A stretch of 64,000 nt of DNA from Intrasporangium oryzae NRRL B-24470 (GTDB taxonomy: Bacteria > Actinomycetota > Actinomycetes > Actinomycetales > Dermatophilaceae): NCBI RefSeq assembly GCF_000576595.1, contig NZ_AWSA01000006.1, forward strand, positions 62,001-126,000. Reading direction: 5' to 3'. The position numbers were made by a program, and so were the translations under genes. This document shows positions 26,239 to 37,778 of this stretch, piece after piece; the first letter of the stretch is position 1; every line of letters begins with the position of its first letter. The notes under the pieces were generated by a model. The model searched no databases and had not been told where the DNA came from. It was given only the letters and a program-made list of their open reading frames with translations.

Positions 26239-29200
26239 GCGACCACCACCGCCGCCGCCTTGCGGCCGTAGAGGTCGAGGTCGCGGGCGTGGTCCTGGAG
26301 CGACTTGACCCGCACCTCCTCGGTCAGCTGTGCCTCGATGCCGAGGACGGCGGCCGCGAGGGTCGCGATCGTCGTGATGATCGGCTTGTCGGCGCTCGTC
26401 GTGGCGGCCCGGATCGCGTAGCCGTCGGCCCGGGCGTCCTGGCCCGACGGGGTGTTGACGACCATCTGGACCTCGCCGGAGTGGATGAGGTCGACGATCG
26501 AGCGCTCCCCCGGCTCCCCGGCGCCGTCCCGCTCGGTGATCTTGCGGACGACGGTCGCCTCGATGCCGTTGCGCTTGAGGACGGCCGCCGTGCCCTTCGT
26601 CGCGAGGATCGTGAAGCCGAGGTCGACGAGGCGCTTGACCGGGAAGAGCATCGCGCGCTTGTCGCGGTTGGCGACGGACACGAAGATCGCCCCCGAGCGC
26701 GGCAGGCCCGAGCCGCTGCCCTGCTGGGCCTTGGAGAAGGCCGAGCCGAAGTCCTTGTCGATGCCCATGACCTCACCCGTGGAGCGCATCTCGGGCCCGA
26801 GGAGCGAGTCGACCGCGACGCCCTCCCTCGTCCGGAAGCGCTTGAACGGAAGGACGGCCTCCTTGCAGGACATGGGGGCGTGGTCGGGCAGCGTGCCGCC
26901 GTCGCCGGTCGGCGGCAGGAGGCCCTCGTCGCGCAGCTCCTCGATCGTGGAGCCGAGCATGACGCGGGCCGCGGCGCTCGCGAGCGGGACCCCGGTGGCC
27001 TTCGCGACGAACGGCACCGTGCGCGACGCGCGCGGGTTGGCCTCGATGACGTAGAGGATGTCCTGGGCGAGGGCGAACTGGACGTTCATGAGCCCGCGGA
27101 CCCCGATGCCCTCGGCGAGCTTGCGCGTGGCGACGCGGACCCGCTCGAGCTCGCCGTCGCCGAGCGTGGCGGGCGGCAGCGTGCAGGAGCTGTCGCCGGA
27201 GTGGATGCCGGCCTCCTCCACGTGCTCCATGATCCCGCCGAGGTACATGTCCTCGCCGTCGAAGAGCGCGTCGACGTCGATCTCGATCGCGTCGTCGAGG
27301 AAGCGGTCGATGAGGATCGGGTGATCCGGCGAGGCCTCGGTCGCCTTCTCGACGTAGGTGACGAGCGAGTCGTCGTCGTAGACGATGACCATGCCGCGGC
27401 CGCCGAGGACGTAGGACGGGCGGACGAGGACCGGGTAGCCGATCTCGCGGGCGACGGCGAGGGCCTCCTCGGCACTGAAGGCCGTCCCGTGCTTCGGGGC
27501 GATGAGGCCGGCCCTGGCGAGGACCTGGCCGAAGGCGCCCCGGTCCTCGGCGAGGTGGATCGCCGCGGGCGACGTGCCGACGATCGGCACCCCCTCGTCG
27601 GCGAGCGCCTGGGCGAGGCCGAGGGGTGTCTGGCCGCCGAACTGGACGATGACGCCGGCGAGGGGCCCCGCCTGCGCCTCCGCGTGGATGACCTCGAGGA
27701 CGTCCTCGAGCGTGAGCGGCTCGAAGTAGAGGCGGCTGCTCGTGTCGTAGTCGGTCGAGACCGTCTCGGGGTTGCAGTTGACCATGACCGTGTCGAACCC
27801 CTTGTCGCGCAGCGCGAAGGAGGCGTGGACGCAGGAGTAGTCGAACTCGACGCCCTGGCCGATCCGGTTGGGGCCCGAGCCGAGGATGATGACCGCGGGC
27901 CGCTCGCGGGGCGCCACCTCGGTCTCCTCGTCGTAGGACGAGTAGTGGTAGGGCGTCTCGGCCGCGAACTCGGCCGCGCACGTGTCGACGGTCTTGAAGA
28001 CGGGGCGCACCCCGAGGGCGTGGCGAACCCCGCGGACGACGGCCTCCGGCATACGGCGGATCGAGGCGATCTGCGCGTCGCTGAACCCGTGGCGCTTGAC
28101 GAGCCGCAGGAGCTCGGGCGTCAGCTCGTCGGCGTCGGCGAGCATGGCCGCGACCTCGTTGATGAGCTGGATCTGGTCGAGGAACCAGGGGTCGATGCCC
28201 GTTGCCTCGTGGACGGTCTCGACGGAGAGGCCACCCCGGAGCGCCTGCTGGACGAGCACAATGCGGCCGTCGGTCGGGACCTTGGCCTCCTCGAGCGCGC
28301 GCTCGGCGTGGAGCGTGGTGATCTCGCCCTCCCAGTGGAAGGACGAGCCCTTCTTCTCGAGCGAGCGCAGCGCCTTCTGGAGCGCCTCGGTGAAGCTGCG
28401 GCCGATCGACATGGCCTCGCCGACCGACTTCATGGTCGTCGTCAGCGTCGGGTCGGCTGCCGGGAACTTCTCGAAGGCGAAGCGCGGGACCTTGACGACG
28501 ACGTAGTCGAGCGTCGGCTCGAAGCTCGCCGGCGTCTCGCGGGTGATGTCGTTGGGCACCTCGTCCAGGGTGTACCCGATGGCCATCTTCGCGGCGATCT
28601 TGGCGATCGGGAAGCCGGTGGCCTTCGACGCGAGGGCCGACGAGCGCGAGACGCGCGGGTTCATCTCGATGACGATGATGCGCCCGTCGAGCGGGTTCAC
28701 GGCGAACTGGATGTTGCACCCGCCCGTGTCGACGCCGACCTCGCGGATGACCGCGATGCCGATGTCGCGCAGGCGCTGGTACTCGCGGTCGGTGAGCGTC
28801 AGGGCCGGGGCGACGGTGATCGAGTCGCCGGTGTGGACGCCCATGGGGTCGAGGTTCTCGATGGAGCAGACGACCACGACATTATCGGCGTGGTCGCGCA
28901 TGACCTCGAGCTCGTACTCCTTCCAGCCGAGGATCGACTCCTCGAGGAGCACCTCGGTCGTCGGGGAGTACTGCAGGCCCTGGCCGGCGATGCGGCGCAG
29001 GTCGGCCTCGTCGTAGGCGAAGCCGGAGCCGAGCCCGCCCATGGTGAAGCTGGGACGCACGACGACCGGGTAGCTGAGCTCCTCCGCCGCGGCGAGGCAC
29101 TCCTCCATCGTGTGGCAGATGACCGAGCGCGCCGACTCCGCGCCGCAGCGCTCGACGACGCCCTTGAACTTCTCGCGGTCCTCGCCGAGCTGGATCGCCT

Positions 29201-29561
29201 CGACGTTGGCGCCGATGAGCGGGCAGCCGTACTTCTCGAGGACGCCGTTCTCGTGCAGGGCGATGGCGCAGTTGAGGGCGGTCTGGCCGCCGAGCGTCGC
29301 GAGGACCGCGTCGGGGCGCTCCTTGGCGATGATCGCCTCGACGACCTCCGGCGTGATCGGCTCGACGTACGTCGCGTCGGCGAACTCCGGGTCGGTCATG
29401 ATGGTCGCGGGGTTGCTGTTGACGAGGACGACGCGGATGCCCTCCTCGCGGAGCACCCTGCAGGCCTGCGTTCCGGAGTAGTCGAACTCGCACGCCTGGC
29501 CGATGACGATCGGCCCGGAGCCGATGACGAGGACGCTCTTGATGTCGTCGCGCTTGGGCAT
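26235..29561 (-). CDS. carB: Carbamoyl-phosphate synthase large subunit
   Basis: Makes carbamoyl phosphate from bicarbonate, ammonia and two ATP for pyrimidines and arginine. At 1108 residues it contains the two homologous ATP-grasp halves: [20 protein letters not shown] at the start, and the second [19 protein letters not shown] near residue 580, each followed by ATP-grasp motifs such as RPSFTMGG and [11 protein letters not shown]. The C-terminal regulatory MGS-like domain follows. ATG at 29561 has an AAGGGAG site lying in the end of carA, one base away. Confidence 0.97.
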   Translation of the reverse strand: MPKRDDIKSVLVIGSGPIVIGQACEFDYSGTQACRVLREEGIRVVLVNSNPATIMTDPEFADATYVEPITPEVVEAIIAKERPDAVLATLGGQTALNCAIALHENGVLEKYGCPLIGANVEAIQLGEDREKFKGVVERCGAESARSVICHTMEECLAAAEELSYPVVVRPSFTMGGLGSGFAYDEADLRRIAGQGLQYSPTTEVLLEESILGWKEYELEVMRDHADNVVVVCSIENLDPMGVHTGDSITVAPALTLTDREYQRLRDIGIAVIREVGVDTGGCNIQFAVNPLDGRIIVIEMNPRVSRSSALASKATGFPIAKIAAKMAIGYTLDEVPNDITRETPASFEPTLDYVVVKVPRFAFEKFPAADPTLTTTMKSVGEAMSIGRSFTEALQKALRSLEKKGSSFHWEGEITTLHAERALEEAKVPTDGRIVLVQQALRGGLSVETVHEATGIDPWFLDQIQLINEVAAMLADADELTPELLRLVKRHGFSDAQIASIRRMPEAVVRGVRHALGVRPVFKTVDTCAAEFAAETPYHYSSYDEETEVAPRERPAVIILGSGPNRIGQGVEFDYSCVHASFALRDKGFDTVMVNCNPETVSTDYDTSSRLYFEPLTLEDVLEVIHAEAQAGPLAGVIVQFGGQTPLGLAQALADEGVPIVGTSPAAIHLAEDRGAFGQVLARAGLIAPKHGTAFSAEEALAVAREIGYPVLVRPSYVLGGRGMVIVYDDDSLVTYVEKATEASPDHPILIDRFLDDAIEIDVDALFDGEDMYLGGIMEHVEEAGIHSGDSSCTLPPATLGDGELERVRVATRKLAEGIGVRGLMNVQFALAQDILYVIEANPRASRTVPFVAKATGVPLASAAARVMLGSTIEELRDEGLLPPTGDGGTLPDHAPMSCKEAVLPFKRFRTREGVAVDSLLGPEMRSTGEVMGIDKDFGSAFSKAQQGSGSGLPRSGAIFVSVANRDKRAMLFPVKRLVDLGFTILATKGTAAVLKRNGIEATVVRKITERDGAGEPGERSIVDLIHSGEVQMVVNTPSGQDARADGYAIRAATTSADKPIITTIATLAAAVLGIEAQLTEEVRVKSLQDHARDLDLYGRKAAAVVVA

Positions 29562-29562
29562 G

Positions 29563-30819
29563 TCAATTGCTCCCTTCGGTCGCGGGTCCGGCGCTTCGTG
29601 TCGTCGCGCCTTCCCTCCTCGACTCGCTCGCTTCGCTCGCATCGCTCGTCGGTCCAGGCGCGACGAGCGCCGGACGCTGTTCCATCAGGTCGAGGAAGCG
29701 GTCGAAGAGGTAGGCCGCGTCGTGCGGTCCGGCGGCGGCCTCCGGGTGGTACTGCACCGAGTAGGCAGGCAGGTCAAGGCATTCCAGACCCTCGACGACG
29801 TCGTCGTTGAGGCACACGTGCGAGACGCGGACGCGGCCGTATGCCGTGTCGCTCTCCCGGTCGATCGGCGCGTCCACGGCGAAGCCGTGGTTGTGGGCCG
29901 TCACCTCGACCTTGCCGGTCGTCCGGTCCATGACCGGCTGGTTGATGCCACGGTGGCCGTACTTCAGCTTGTAGGTGCCGAAGCCGAGGGCCCGGCCGAG
30001 GAGCTGGTTGCCGAAGCAGATCCCGAAGAAGGGGATCCGCGCGTCGAGGACCTGACGCAGCAGGCCCACCTCGCGGTCGGCCGTGGCGGGGTCGCCCGGC
30101 CCGTTGGAGAAGAAGACGCCGTCGGGGCCGTGCTCGCCGATGGCGAGGACGTCGTCGAGCGTCGCCGTGGCCGGCAGCACGTGGACCTCGATCCCGCGCA
30201 GAGACATGAGGTGCGGAGTCATGGCCTTGATGCCGAGGTCGAGCGCCGCGACGATGAAGCGCTTCTCGCCGACCGCGGGAATGATGTACGGCTCGGTCGT
30301 CGAGACCTCGGCGGCGAGCGCCGAGCCGGCCATCTGGGGGCTCGTCCGGACGACGTCGAGCAGCTCGGGCTCGGGACGAGCGGCGGCGGCGCCGCTGAAG
30401 ACCCCGACCCGCATCGAGCCGCGCTCGCGCAGGTGCCGGGTCAGGGCGCGGGTGTCGATGCTGCAGATCCCGACGACGCCCTGCTCGCGCAGCTCGTCCT
30501 CGAGGTCGCGCGTCGCACGCCAGCTGGAGGAGCGAAGGGCGGGGTCGCGCACGACGTAGCCGGCTGCCCAGATCCGCGCCGACTCGTCGTCCTCGCGGTT
30601 GACGCCGGTGTTGCCGACGTGCGGGGCCGTCATGACGATCACCTGGCGGTGGTAGCTGGGGTCCGTCAGGGTCTCCTGGTAGCCGGTCATGCCGGTGGAG
30701 AAGACGGCCTCGCCGACGGTCTCGCCGAGGGCGCCGTAGGACGATCCGCGAAAGGTCCGGCCGTCCTCGAGGACGAGGATGGCCGGCTCGCGGTGCTGGC
30801 TGGGGACGTTGAGGGTCAC
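29563..30819 (-). CDS. carA: Carbamoyl-phosphate synthase small (glutaminase) subunit
   Basis: Hydrolyses glutamine to supply ammonia to CarB. The 418-residue protein has an N-terminal CPSase domain and a class I glutamine amidotransferase domain with the nucleophile in [15 protein letters not shown] and the His-Glu pair in [11 protein letters not shown]. After the last conserved helix ([10 protein letters not shown]) there is an unusual 35-residue Ser/Glu/Arg/Ala tail, encoded by a CTCGCTTCGCTCGC-type repeat. GTG at 30819 overlaps the pyrC stop. Confidence 0.95.
   Translation of the reverse strand: MTLNVPSQHREPAILVLEDGRTFRGSSYGALGETVGEAVFSTGMTGYQETLTDPSYHRQVIVMTAPHVGNTGVNREDDESARIWAAGYVVRDPALRSSSWRATRDLEDELREQGVVGICSIDTRALTRHLRERGSMRVGVFSGAAAARPEPELLDVVRTSPQMAGSALAAEVSTTEPYIIPAVGEKRFIVAALDLGIKAMTPHLMSLRGIEVHVLPATATLDDVLAIGEHGPDGVFFSNGPGDPATADREVGLLRQVLDARIPFFGICFGNQLLGRALGFGTYKLKYGHRGINQPVMDRTTGKVEVTAHNHGFAVDAPIDRESDTAYGRVRVSHVCLNDDVVEGLECLDLPAYSVQYHPEAAAGPHDAAYLFDRFLDLMEQRPALVAPGPTSDASEASESRREGATTRSAGPATEGSN
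29608..29655. repeat. CTCGCTTCGCTCGC low-complexity tract at the carA 3' end
   Basis: A stretch of near-repeated TCGC units encodes the non-conserved C-terminal tail of CarA. It resembles mobile or slippage-derived intergenic sequence absorbed into the reading frame. Confidence 0.5.
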
Positions 30820-32131
30820 AGGGCGTTCTCCGTCGCGGTCGAGGGGGTGAGCTGGTGGTCGGTGCCGTGGGTGACGCGCCCGCGGTGCACCGTCGTCACG
30901 ACCGCGCCGGTGAAGGTGCGGCCGTGCCACGGGTTGTTGCGGGAGCGGCTCCGGCTGGTGGCGGCGTCGACGGTGACGGCGCGGTCGGGGTCGATGAGGG
31001 TGAGGTTGGCCGGGCTCCCGGCTGCGAGGGGGCGGCCCTGGCCGGCGAGCTGCCCGATCCGGGCCGGGTTGACCGACATGACGCGGGCGACGCCGGCCCA
31101 GTCGAGCAGGCCGGGGCGCACGAGGAGCTCGCTGACGACGGGTAGCGCCGTCTCGAGGCCGAGCATCCCGAAGGCTGCGTCGACGAAGGCGTGCTCCTTG
31201 TCGTGGCGGGCGTGCGGGGCGTGGTCGGTGGCGACGGCGTCGATCGTGCCGTCGACGAGCGCCTGACGCAGCGCCTCGACGTCCTCCGCCGGCCGGAGCG
31301 GCGGGTTGACCTTGTAGACGGGGTCATATCCTGTGAGCAGGTCCGTCGTCAGGGCGAGGTGGTGCGGCGTGACCTCGGCTGTCACCTCGATGCCCTGCGC
31401 CTTGGCCCAGCGGATCACCTCGACGGATGCCGCTGTCGACACGTGCGCGATGTGGACCCTCGACCCGGTGTGGCGGGCGAGCATGACGTCGCGGGCGACG
31501 ATGGACTCCTCGGCGATACCGGGCCACCCGGGCAGACCGAGCCGGCCTGAGACCTCGCCCTCGTGGCAGCACGCCGAGGCGTCGGCGAGGCGGGGGTCCT
31601 GGGCGTGCTGGGAGATGACGCCGCCGAAGGGCTTGATGTACTCCAGGGCGCGCCGCATGATCCGCGCGTCGTGGACGCACTTGCCGTCGTCGGAGAAGAC
31701 CCGGACGCGGGCCCTCGACCGGGCCATGAGGCCGAGCTCGGCGAGCTCGACGCCCTCGAGGCCCTTCGTCACGGCGCCGACGGGAACGACCTGGGTGAGG
31801 CCGCAGGCGGCACCCAGGTCGAGGACGCGCTCGGCGGCCTCCGCCGTGTCGGTGACGGGGCTCGTGTTGGCCATCGCGAAGACGGCGGTGAAGCCGCCCG
31901 CCGCGGCCGCTGCGGAGCCCGTGGCGATCGTCTCGGCGTCCTCGCGGCCCGGCTCGCGCAGGTGGACGTGGAGGTCGACGAGCCCCGGCAGGGCGACGAG
32001 GCCGTCGGCGTCCACGGTCGTGTCGACACCGGTCGCGTCGACCCGGCCGACCTCGCGGATGAGGCCGTCCTCGACGAGCAGGTCGGCGCCCTCGGCCCCG
32101 AGGAGGCGGGCGCCCTTGATCAGCAGGCGGC

Positions 32132-32135
<4 letters not shown>
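30816..32135 (-). CDS. pyrC: Dihydroorotase
   Basis: Cyclises carbamoyl-aspartate to dihydroorotate. The 439 residues have the amidohydrolase metal site [11 protein letters not shown] near residue 57, further zinc histidines in [11 protein letters not shown] and [13 protein letters not shown], and the catalytic aspartate in AVATDHAPH. It is the long, class I type. ATG at 32135 overlaps pyrB by four bases. Confidence 0.95.
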
Positions 32136-33797
<1,662 letters not shown>

Positions 33798-33826
33798 CGG
33801 TGGTTAAAGGATGTCGATTCGGGCTG

Positions 33827-33855
33827 AGTCTACCTGCTGCGCGAGGCGCTCTCGA
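33827..33855 (-). promoter_or_regulatory. Candidate pyr operon promoter
   Basis: TCGAGA (33855-33850) and TAGACT (33832-33827) lie 17 bases apart on the minus strand. Transcription would start near 33820, giving a leader of about 55 nucleotides that contains the PyrR-binding loop. Confidence 0.5.
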
Positions 33856-33913
33856 CGCGCCTCGTGCCGTGGCAGCCCGACGCCCCCGAACCCGCGAGGT
33901 GGGGCGGGCCCAG

Positions 33914-33921
33914 CGGCATAC
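33914..33921 (+). repeat. Intergenic copy of the CGGCATAC octamer
   Basis: Lies between nusB and pyrR within the string CCCAGCGGCATAC, which also occurs in the alaS upstream region. One of about 37 copies in the window. Confidence 0.6.
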
Positions 33922-33941
33922 GACCGCGTCGTCCGTGGACG

Positions 33942-33978
33942 ACGAAGGGCCGGCCCCGAGCGGGAGCCGGCCCTTCGT
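33942..33978 (-). terminator. Terminator hairpin after nusB
   Basis: ACGAAGGGCCGGC (33942-33954) and GCCGGCCCTTCGT (33966-33978) form a perfect 13-bp stem with an 11-nt loop, 12 bases beyond the nusB stop. No U-tract follows on the minus strand. Confidence 0.8.
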
Positions 33979-33989
33979 GAGGAACGGGG

Positions 33990-34403
33990 TCAGACGATCG
34001 TCGCCTTGACCTCGGCGAGGCGGCCGAGGAGGCCGTTGACGAAGCTCGGGGACTCGTCGGTGGAGAGCTCGGTCGCGAGCGCCACGGCCTCGGAGATCGC
34101 GACGGCGTCGGGGATCTCGTCGTTCCAGAGGACCTCCCACGCGCCGAGGCGCAGGATGGCCCGGTCGACCGCAGGCATCCGCTCGAGCGTCCACCCCTGG
34201 CTGTAGTCGGTCAGCGCGGCGTTGATGTCGCCCCACTTGGCGACGACCCCACGCACGAGCTCGGCGGTGTAGGGGTTGTTGCCCGCGCGCGACTCGGGAT
34301 CGCCGAGCCGCTCGTCGAGGAGCGTCACGGCGTTGAGGCCGCGCTGGTCGGCCTCGAAGAGGATGTCGAGGGCCCGGGCTCGGGCCTTGGTGCGTGCGGC
34401 CAC
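33990..34403 (-). CDS. nusB: Transcription antitermination factor NusB
   Basis: Binds boxA RNA with NusE and promotes rRNA transcription. The 137-residue helical protein carries RTKARARALDILFEADQRG at the N-terminus, the RNA-facing basic region, and PDAVAISEAVALATELSTDESPSFVNGLLGRL near the C-terminus. GTG at 34403 is used; it follows the efp stop by seven bases, forming a conserved efp-nusB unit. Confidence 0.95.
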   Translation of the reverse strand: MAARTKARARALDILFEADQRGLNAVTLLDERLGDPESRAGNNPYTAELVRGVVAKWGDINAALTDYSQGWTLERMPAVDRAILRLGAWEVLWNDEIPDAVAISEAVALATELSTDESPSFVNGLLGRLAEVKATIV

Positions 34404-34410
34404 CGGGACG

Positions 34411-34974
34411 TCAGTCGTTGACGCGGCCGAGGTACGACCCGTCGCGGGTGTCGACCTTGACCTTCGTGCCGGTCTCGAGGAAGAGCGGCACCTGGATCTG
34501 GGCGCCGGTCTCGAGCGTCGCCGGCTTGGTGCCGCCGGTCGAGCGGTCGCCCTGCAGGCCCGGCTCGGTGTGCGTGATCTCGAGGACGACGGAGGCCGGG
34601 AGCTCGACGTAGAGCGGGGCGCCCTCGTTGGTCGCGACGATGGCGTTCTGGTTCTCGAGCAGGTAGTTGGCGGTGTCGCCGACGACGGTCTCCGACACGT
34701 GGAGCTGGTCGTAGGTGTCGGTGTCCATGAAGACGAAGTCGGTGCCGTCCTTGTAGAGGTACTGCATGGTGCGCTTGTCGACGTTGCTCGTCTCGACCTT
34801 GACACCCGCGTTGAACGTCTTGTCGACGACCTTGCCGGAGAGCACGTTCTTGAGCTTGGTGCGCACGAAGGCGGGGCCCTTGCCCGGCTTGACGTGCTGG
34901 AACTCCACGACGGACCAGAGCTGTCCCTCGATGTTGAGCACCATGCCGTTCTTGAGGTCGTTGGTCGAAGCCAT
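34411..34974 (-). CDS. efp: Elongation factor P
   Basis: Rescues ribosomes stalled at proline stretches. The 187 residues form three beta domains: the N-terminal KOW-like domain with VKPGKGPAF, the actinobacterial-type PGKGP loop thought to work without lysine modification, then two OB-like domains ending [13 protein letters not shown] at 34974 matches the family start; the longer frame has no homology. No modification enzyme gene (epmA, ymfI or earP) is seen nearby. Confidence 0.96.
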   Translation of the reverse strand: MASTNDLKNGMVLNIEGQLWSVVEFQHVKPGKGPAFVRTKLKNVLSGKVVDKTFNAGVKVETSNVDKRTMQYLYKDGTDFVFMDTDTYDQLHVSETVVGDTANYLLENQNAIVATNEGAPLYVELPASVVLEITHTEPGLQGDRSTGGTKPATLETGAQIQVPLFLETGTKVKVDTRDGSYLGRVND

Positions 34975-35176
34975 CGTCACAAACCACTTTCGTATGCCGG
35001 CCGGCTCGGCGCGCGCCGCTGGGCACGCCGCAGCCCCGGACGTTCTTTGACTTGGGGAGTTGCCGCACGAGTCTAGCCGGGCGGCCACCCGAACGCGGAA
35101 TCGTCGTCGCCGGTCGGGGCCTTCGCCGGTGTAGGCTGCCCCTCCCCCTGCATCCCCGGTCCTGAAAGGCTGCTTC

Positions 35177-37270
35177 GTGATGCCCTCGCCCGCGAGCGCC
35201 GACCGCACGGACCACCTCGTCGATGGGCTCGCGGACGAGCTCGCCGAGGAGCAGGCCTACCTCGACGAGGCGAGGGAGCAGCTCGGCCGGATGCGGCGCC
35301 TCGCCGAGTCGCTCGACGCCGCCAAGGCGAGCGACGCAATCTCGGGAGAGGTGCTCGGCCGCGTGCTCGCGCGCCGGATCGCCTCGCTGCAGGACGACCC
35401 GCACACGACGCTCTTCTTCGGACGCATCGACGTCGAGCCGGCAGGCGGCACGCCCGAGCAGTTCCACATCGGCCGCCGCCACGTCTCCGACGAGGCCGGC
35501 GACCCCGTCGTGGTCGACTGGCGGGCGCCGATCTCGACCGCGTTCTACCGCGCCTCACCGCTCGAGCCGATGGATGTCGTGCTGCGGCGCCGGTTCGGGG
35601 TCGACCGCGGGCGCCTCACCGCGATCGAGGACGAGCATCTGCGCGAGCCCGCGCGCTCGGCCGGCGCGAGCGCAGGCTCGCTGCTTTCCGCAGAGATCGA
35701 GCGGCCTCGCACCGGCCCGATGCGCGACATCGTCTCGACGATCCAGCCCGAGCAGGACGAGATCGTGCGGAGCGACGTGGGCGTCACCGTCTGCGTCCAG
35801 GGGGCGCCGGGCACCGGGAAGACCGCGGTCGGCCTGCACCGCGCCGCGTGGCTCCTCTACTCCTTCCGCGAGCGCCTCGACCGCTCGGGCGTGCTGGTCG
35901 TGGGACCGAACCGGGCGTTCCTCGACCACATCGGTGCGGTGCTGCCCTCGCTCGGCGAGGTACGCGTCGGACACGCGACGATCGAGTCCCTGCTCGACCA
36001 CGGGCGGGTCCGGGCGGTGGAGCCGGCCGGCCTCGCGACGCTCAAGGGCGATCCCCGGCTCGCCGAGGTGCTGCGCCGCGCGGTGTGGTCGCACGTCGGT
36101 CGCCCGGACGAGGCGGTCGTGGTGCCGCGCGGGGTGCGCAAGTGGCGCGTTCCGGCATACGAGGTGCAGGAGATCCTCGACGAGCTTGCGACGCGCGGCG
36201 TTCGCTACGCCGCGGCGCGCGACCTGCTCCCCCAACGGCTCGCCCACCACGTGCTGCTCGAGATGGAGCGCGCCGGCGAGGCACCCGACGACCGCGTCCA
36301 GGACGCCGTCGCGAGGTCGGTCCCCGTCCGGAAGTACGTCGCCTCGGTGTGGCCGGCGCTCGACCCACAGGCGGTGCTGCACCGGCTGTGGTCCGACGCC
36401 GACGCGCTGCGAGCCGCTGCGGACGGCGTCCTCGACGACGATGAACAGCGGGCGCTATTGTGGGACAAGCCGGTTCGCACCAAGGGGGCGGCGCGATGGA
36501 CGTTCGCCGACATGGCGCTCCTCGACGAGGTCGCCGACCTGCTCCACCGGACCCCGAGTCTCGGGCACGTCGTCCTCGACGAGGCCCAGGACCTCTCCCC
36601 CATGCAGCTGCGTGCCGTCGGCCGTCGGTGCTCGACCGGGTCTGCGACCGTCCTCGGTGACATCGCCCAGGGCACGACGCCGTGGGCGACGTCCTCGTGG
36701 GACGAGGCGATGGGCCACCTCGGCAAGGCCCGGCACGACCTCGTGGTCCTCGACCGCGGCTTCCGGGTCCCGGGCCTGGTCATCGAGTATGCCGCGCGTC
36801 TGCTGCCCTTCATGGCGCCCGGCCTCGGCGCTCCGGTGTCGGTGCGCGACAACCCCGGTCGCCTCGCGATCCGGGCCGTGCTGCTCGGCGCACTCGAGGC
36901 CGAAGTCGTTCGCGCCGTCGAGGCGGCGGCCGCCTCGCCCGGCTCGGTCGGCGTCATCGTCGCCGACGCCGCCGTCGCAGCGCTGTCGGCGGCCCTCACC
37001 GCTGCGGGGGTCCCCCACGGGCGGGTCGACCGCGACCACGGGGACGACGAGGACCACCCGGTCGAGGTCGTGCCGGCGAGCGTCGCCAAGGGTCTCGAGT
37101 TCGACCGGACGGTCGTCGTCGAGCCGGCAGCGATCGCCGCCGCCGAGCCCGACGAGCGCACGGGGCTGCGCCGGCTCTACGTCGTGCTGACGCGGGCCGT
37201 GTCGGAGCTGACGATCGTCCACGCCGACCCCCTGCCCGAGGCCCTGCACCACCCCCCGGTCGATGTATGA
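35177..37270 (+). CDS. HelD-family RNA polymerase-associated ATPase
   Basis: A 697-residue superfamily 1 (UvrD-like) motor. An N-terminal coiled coil (about residues 15-55) is followed by HIGRRHV and [13 protein letters not shown], hallmarks of HelD; the Walker A is [17 protein letters not shown] (near residue 214) and Walker B is [13 protein letters not shown]. HelD proteins pry stalled RNA polymerase off DNA, and some relatives (HelR) confer rifamycin tolerance. GTG at 35177 has AAAGG seven bases upstream; ATG at 35180 is the alternative. It sits alone on the plus strand between efp and aroQ. Confidence 0.86.
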   Translation: MMPSPASADRTDHLVDGLADELAEEQAYLDEAREQLGRMRRLAESLDAAKASDAISGEVLGRVLARRIASLQDDPHTTLFFGRIDVEPAGGTPEQFHIGRRHVSDEAGDPVVVDWRAPISTAFYRASPLEPMDVVLRRRFGVDRGRLTAIEDEHLREPARSAGASAGSLLSAEIERPRTGPMRDIVSTIQPEQDEIVRSDVGVTVCVQGAPGTGKTAVGLHRAAWLLYSFRERLDRSGVLVVGPNRAFLDHIGAVLPSLGEVRVGHATIESLLDHGRVRAVEPAGLATLKGDPRLAEVLRRAVWSHVGRPDEAVVVPRGVRKWRVPAYEVQEILDELATRGVRYAAARDLLPQRLAHHVLLEMERAGEAPDDRVQDAVARSVPVRKYVASVWPALDPQAVLHRLWSDADALRAAADGVLDDDEQRALLWDKPVRTKGAARWTFADMALLDEVADLLHRTPSLGHVVLDEAQDLSPMQLRAVGRRCSTGSATVLGDIAQGTTPWATSSWDEAMGHLGKARHDLVVLDRGFRVPGLVIEYAARLLPFMAPGLGAPVSVRDNPGRLAIRAVLLGALEAEVVRAVEAAAASPGSVGVIVADAAVAALSAALTAAGVPHGRVDRDHGDDEDHPVEVVPASVAKGLEFDRTVVVEPAAIAAAEPDERTGLRRLYVVLTRAVSELTIVHADPLPEALHHPPVDV

Positions 37271-37300
37271 CCGCGCCGTCCGGGCCGCGGTCATACATCG
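37261..37300. terminator. Bidirectional terminator hairpin between helD-like gene and aroQ
   Basis: CGATGTATGACCGCG (37261-37275) and CGCGGTCATACATCG (37286-37300) form a perfect 15-bp stem with a 10-nt loop. The 5' arm contains the stop codon of the plus-strand gene. It can terminate both convergent transcripts. Confidence 0.75.
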
Positions 37301-37304
37301 ACGC

Positions 37305-37334
37305 GGGGGTCATCTGGGGGTCATCTGGGGGTCA
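37305..37334 (-). repeat. 11-bp tandem repeat with TGA stops in three frames after aroQ
   Basis: On the minus strand the unit TGACCCCCAGA is repeated 2.7 times, starting exactly at the aroQ stop. TGA occurs at 37334, 37323 and 37312; the 11-base period gives a stop in every frame. Confidence 0.7.
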
Positions 37335-37769
37335 GACGAGGGCGCGTAGGGCGAGCAGGTAGGACTGCAGCCCGAAGCCGGCGATCGTGCCCGTCGCGAC
37401 GCCGGCGACCACGGACGTGTGCCGGAACTCCTCGCGGGTCGCGGGGTTGCTCAGGTGCACCTCGACGAGGCTGCGCCCGCTCGTCGTCACGATCGCGCAG
37501 GCGTCGCGGACGGCATACGAGTAGTGCGTCAGGGCGCCCGGGTTGAGCACGACGTCGGCGCCGACGTCGACGGCCTCGTGGAGCCAGTCGACGAGCTCGC
37601 CCTCGTGGTTGGTCTGGCGGCAGTCGGCGACGAGCCCGAGGGCCCTCGCCTCGGTGACGACGGCCCGGTGGATGTCGTCGAGGGTGTCCGAGCCGTAGAT
37701 CTCCGGCTCACGCGTGCCGAGGCGGTTGAGGTTCGGTCCCGACAGGACGTAGACCAGGGGTGCCGTCAT
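37332..37769 (-). CDS. aroQ: 3-dehydroquinate dehydratase, type II
   Basis: Third shikimate step. The 145-residue protein has the type II signature LSGPNLNRLGTREPEIYG with the catalytic tyrosine, the lid Arg, and RQTNHEGELVDWLHEA, NPGALTHYSYAVRDA and EVHLSNP. ATG at 37769 lies nine bases after the aroB stop. It is the last gene of the alaS-aro series. Confidence 0.96.
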   Translation of the reverse strand: MTAPLVYVLSGPNLNRLGTREPEIYGSDTLDDIHRAVVTEARALGLVADCRQTNHEGELVDWLHEAVDVGADVVLNPGALTHYSYAVRDACAIVTTSGRSLVEVHLSNPATREEFRHTSVVAGVATGTIAGFGLQSYLLALRALV

Positions 37770-37778
37770 GGGCGGAGT

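Noticed and set aside
26100-29810. A 1236-codon open frame on the plus strand opposite carB
   Set aside because: It is antisense to a full-length, motif-complete carB and shows an Arg/Asp/Gly-biased composition typical of GC-rich shadow frames. The same applies to the other long antisense frames opposite coaBC, alaS and aspS.
35100-35176. Rifamycin-associated element upstream of the HelD-like gene
   Set aside because: Only an imperfect GGGGC/GCCCC repeat (35116-35142) is present; it does not convincingly match the known 19-bp inverted element as I recall it.
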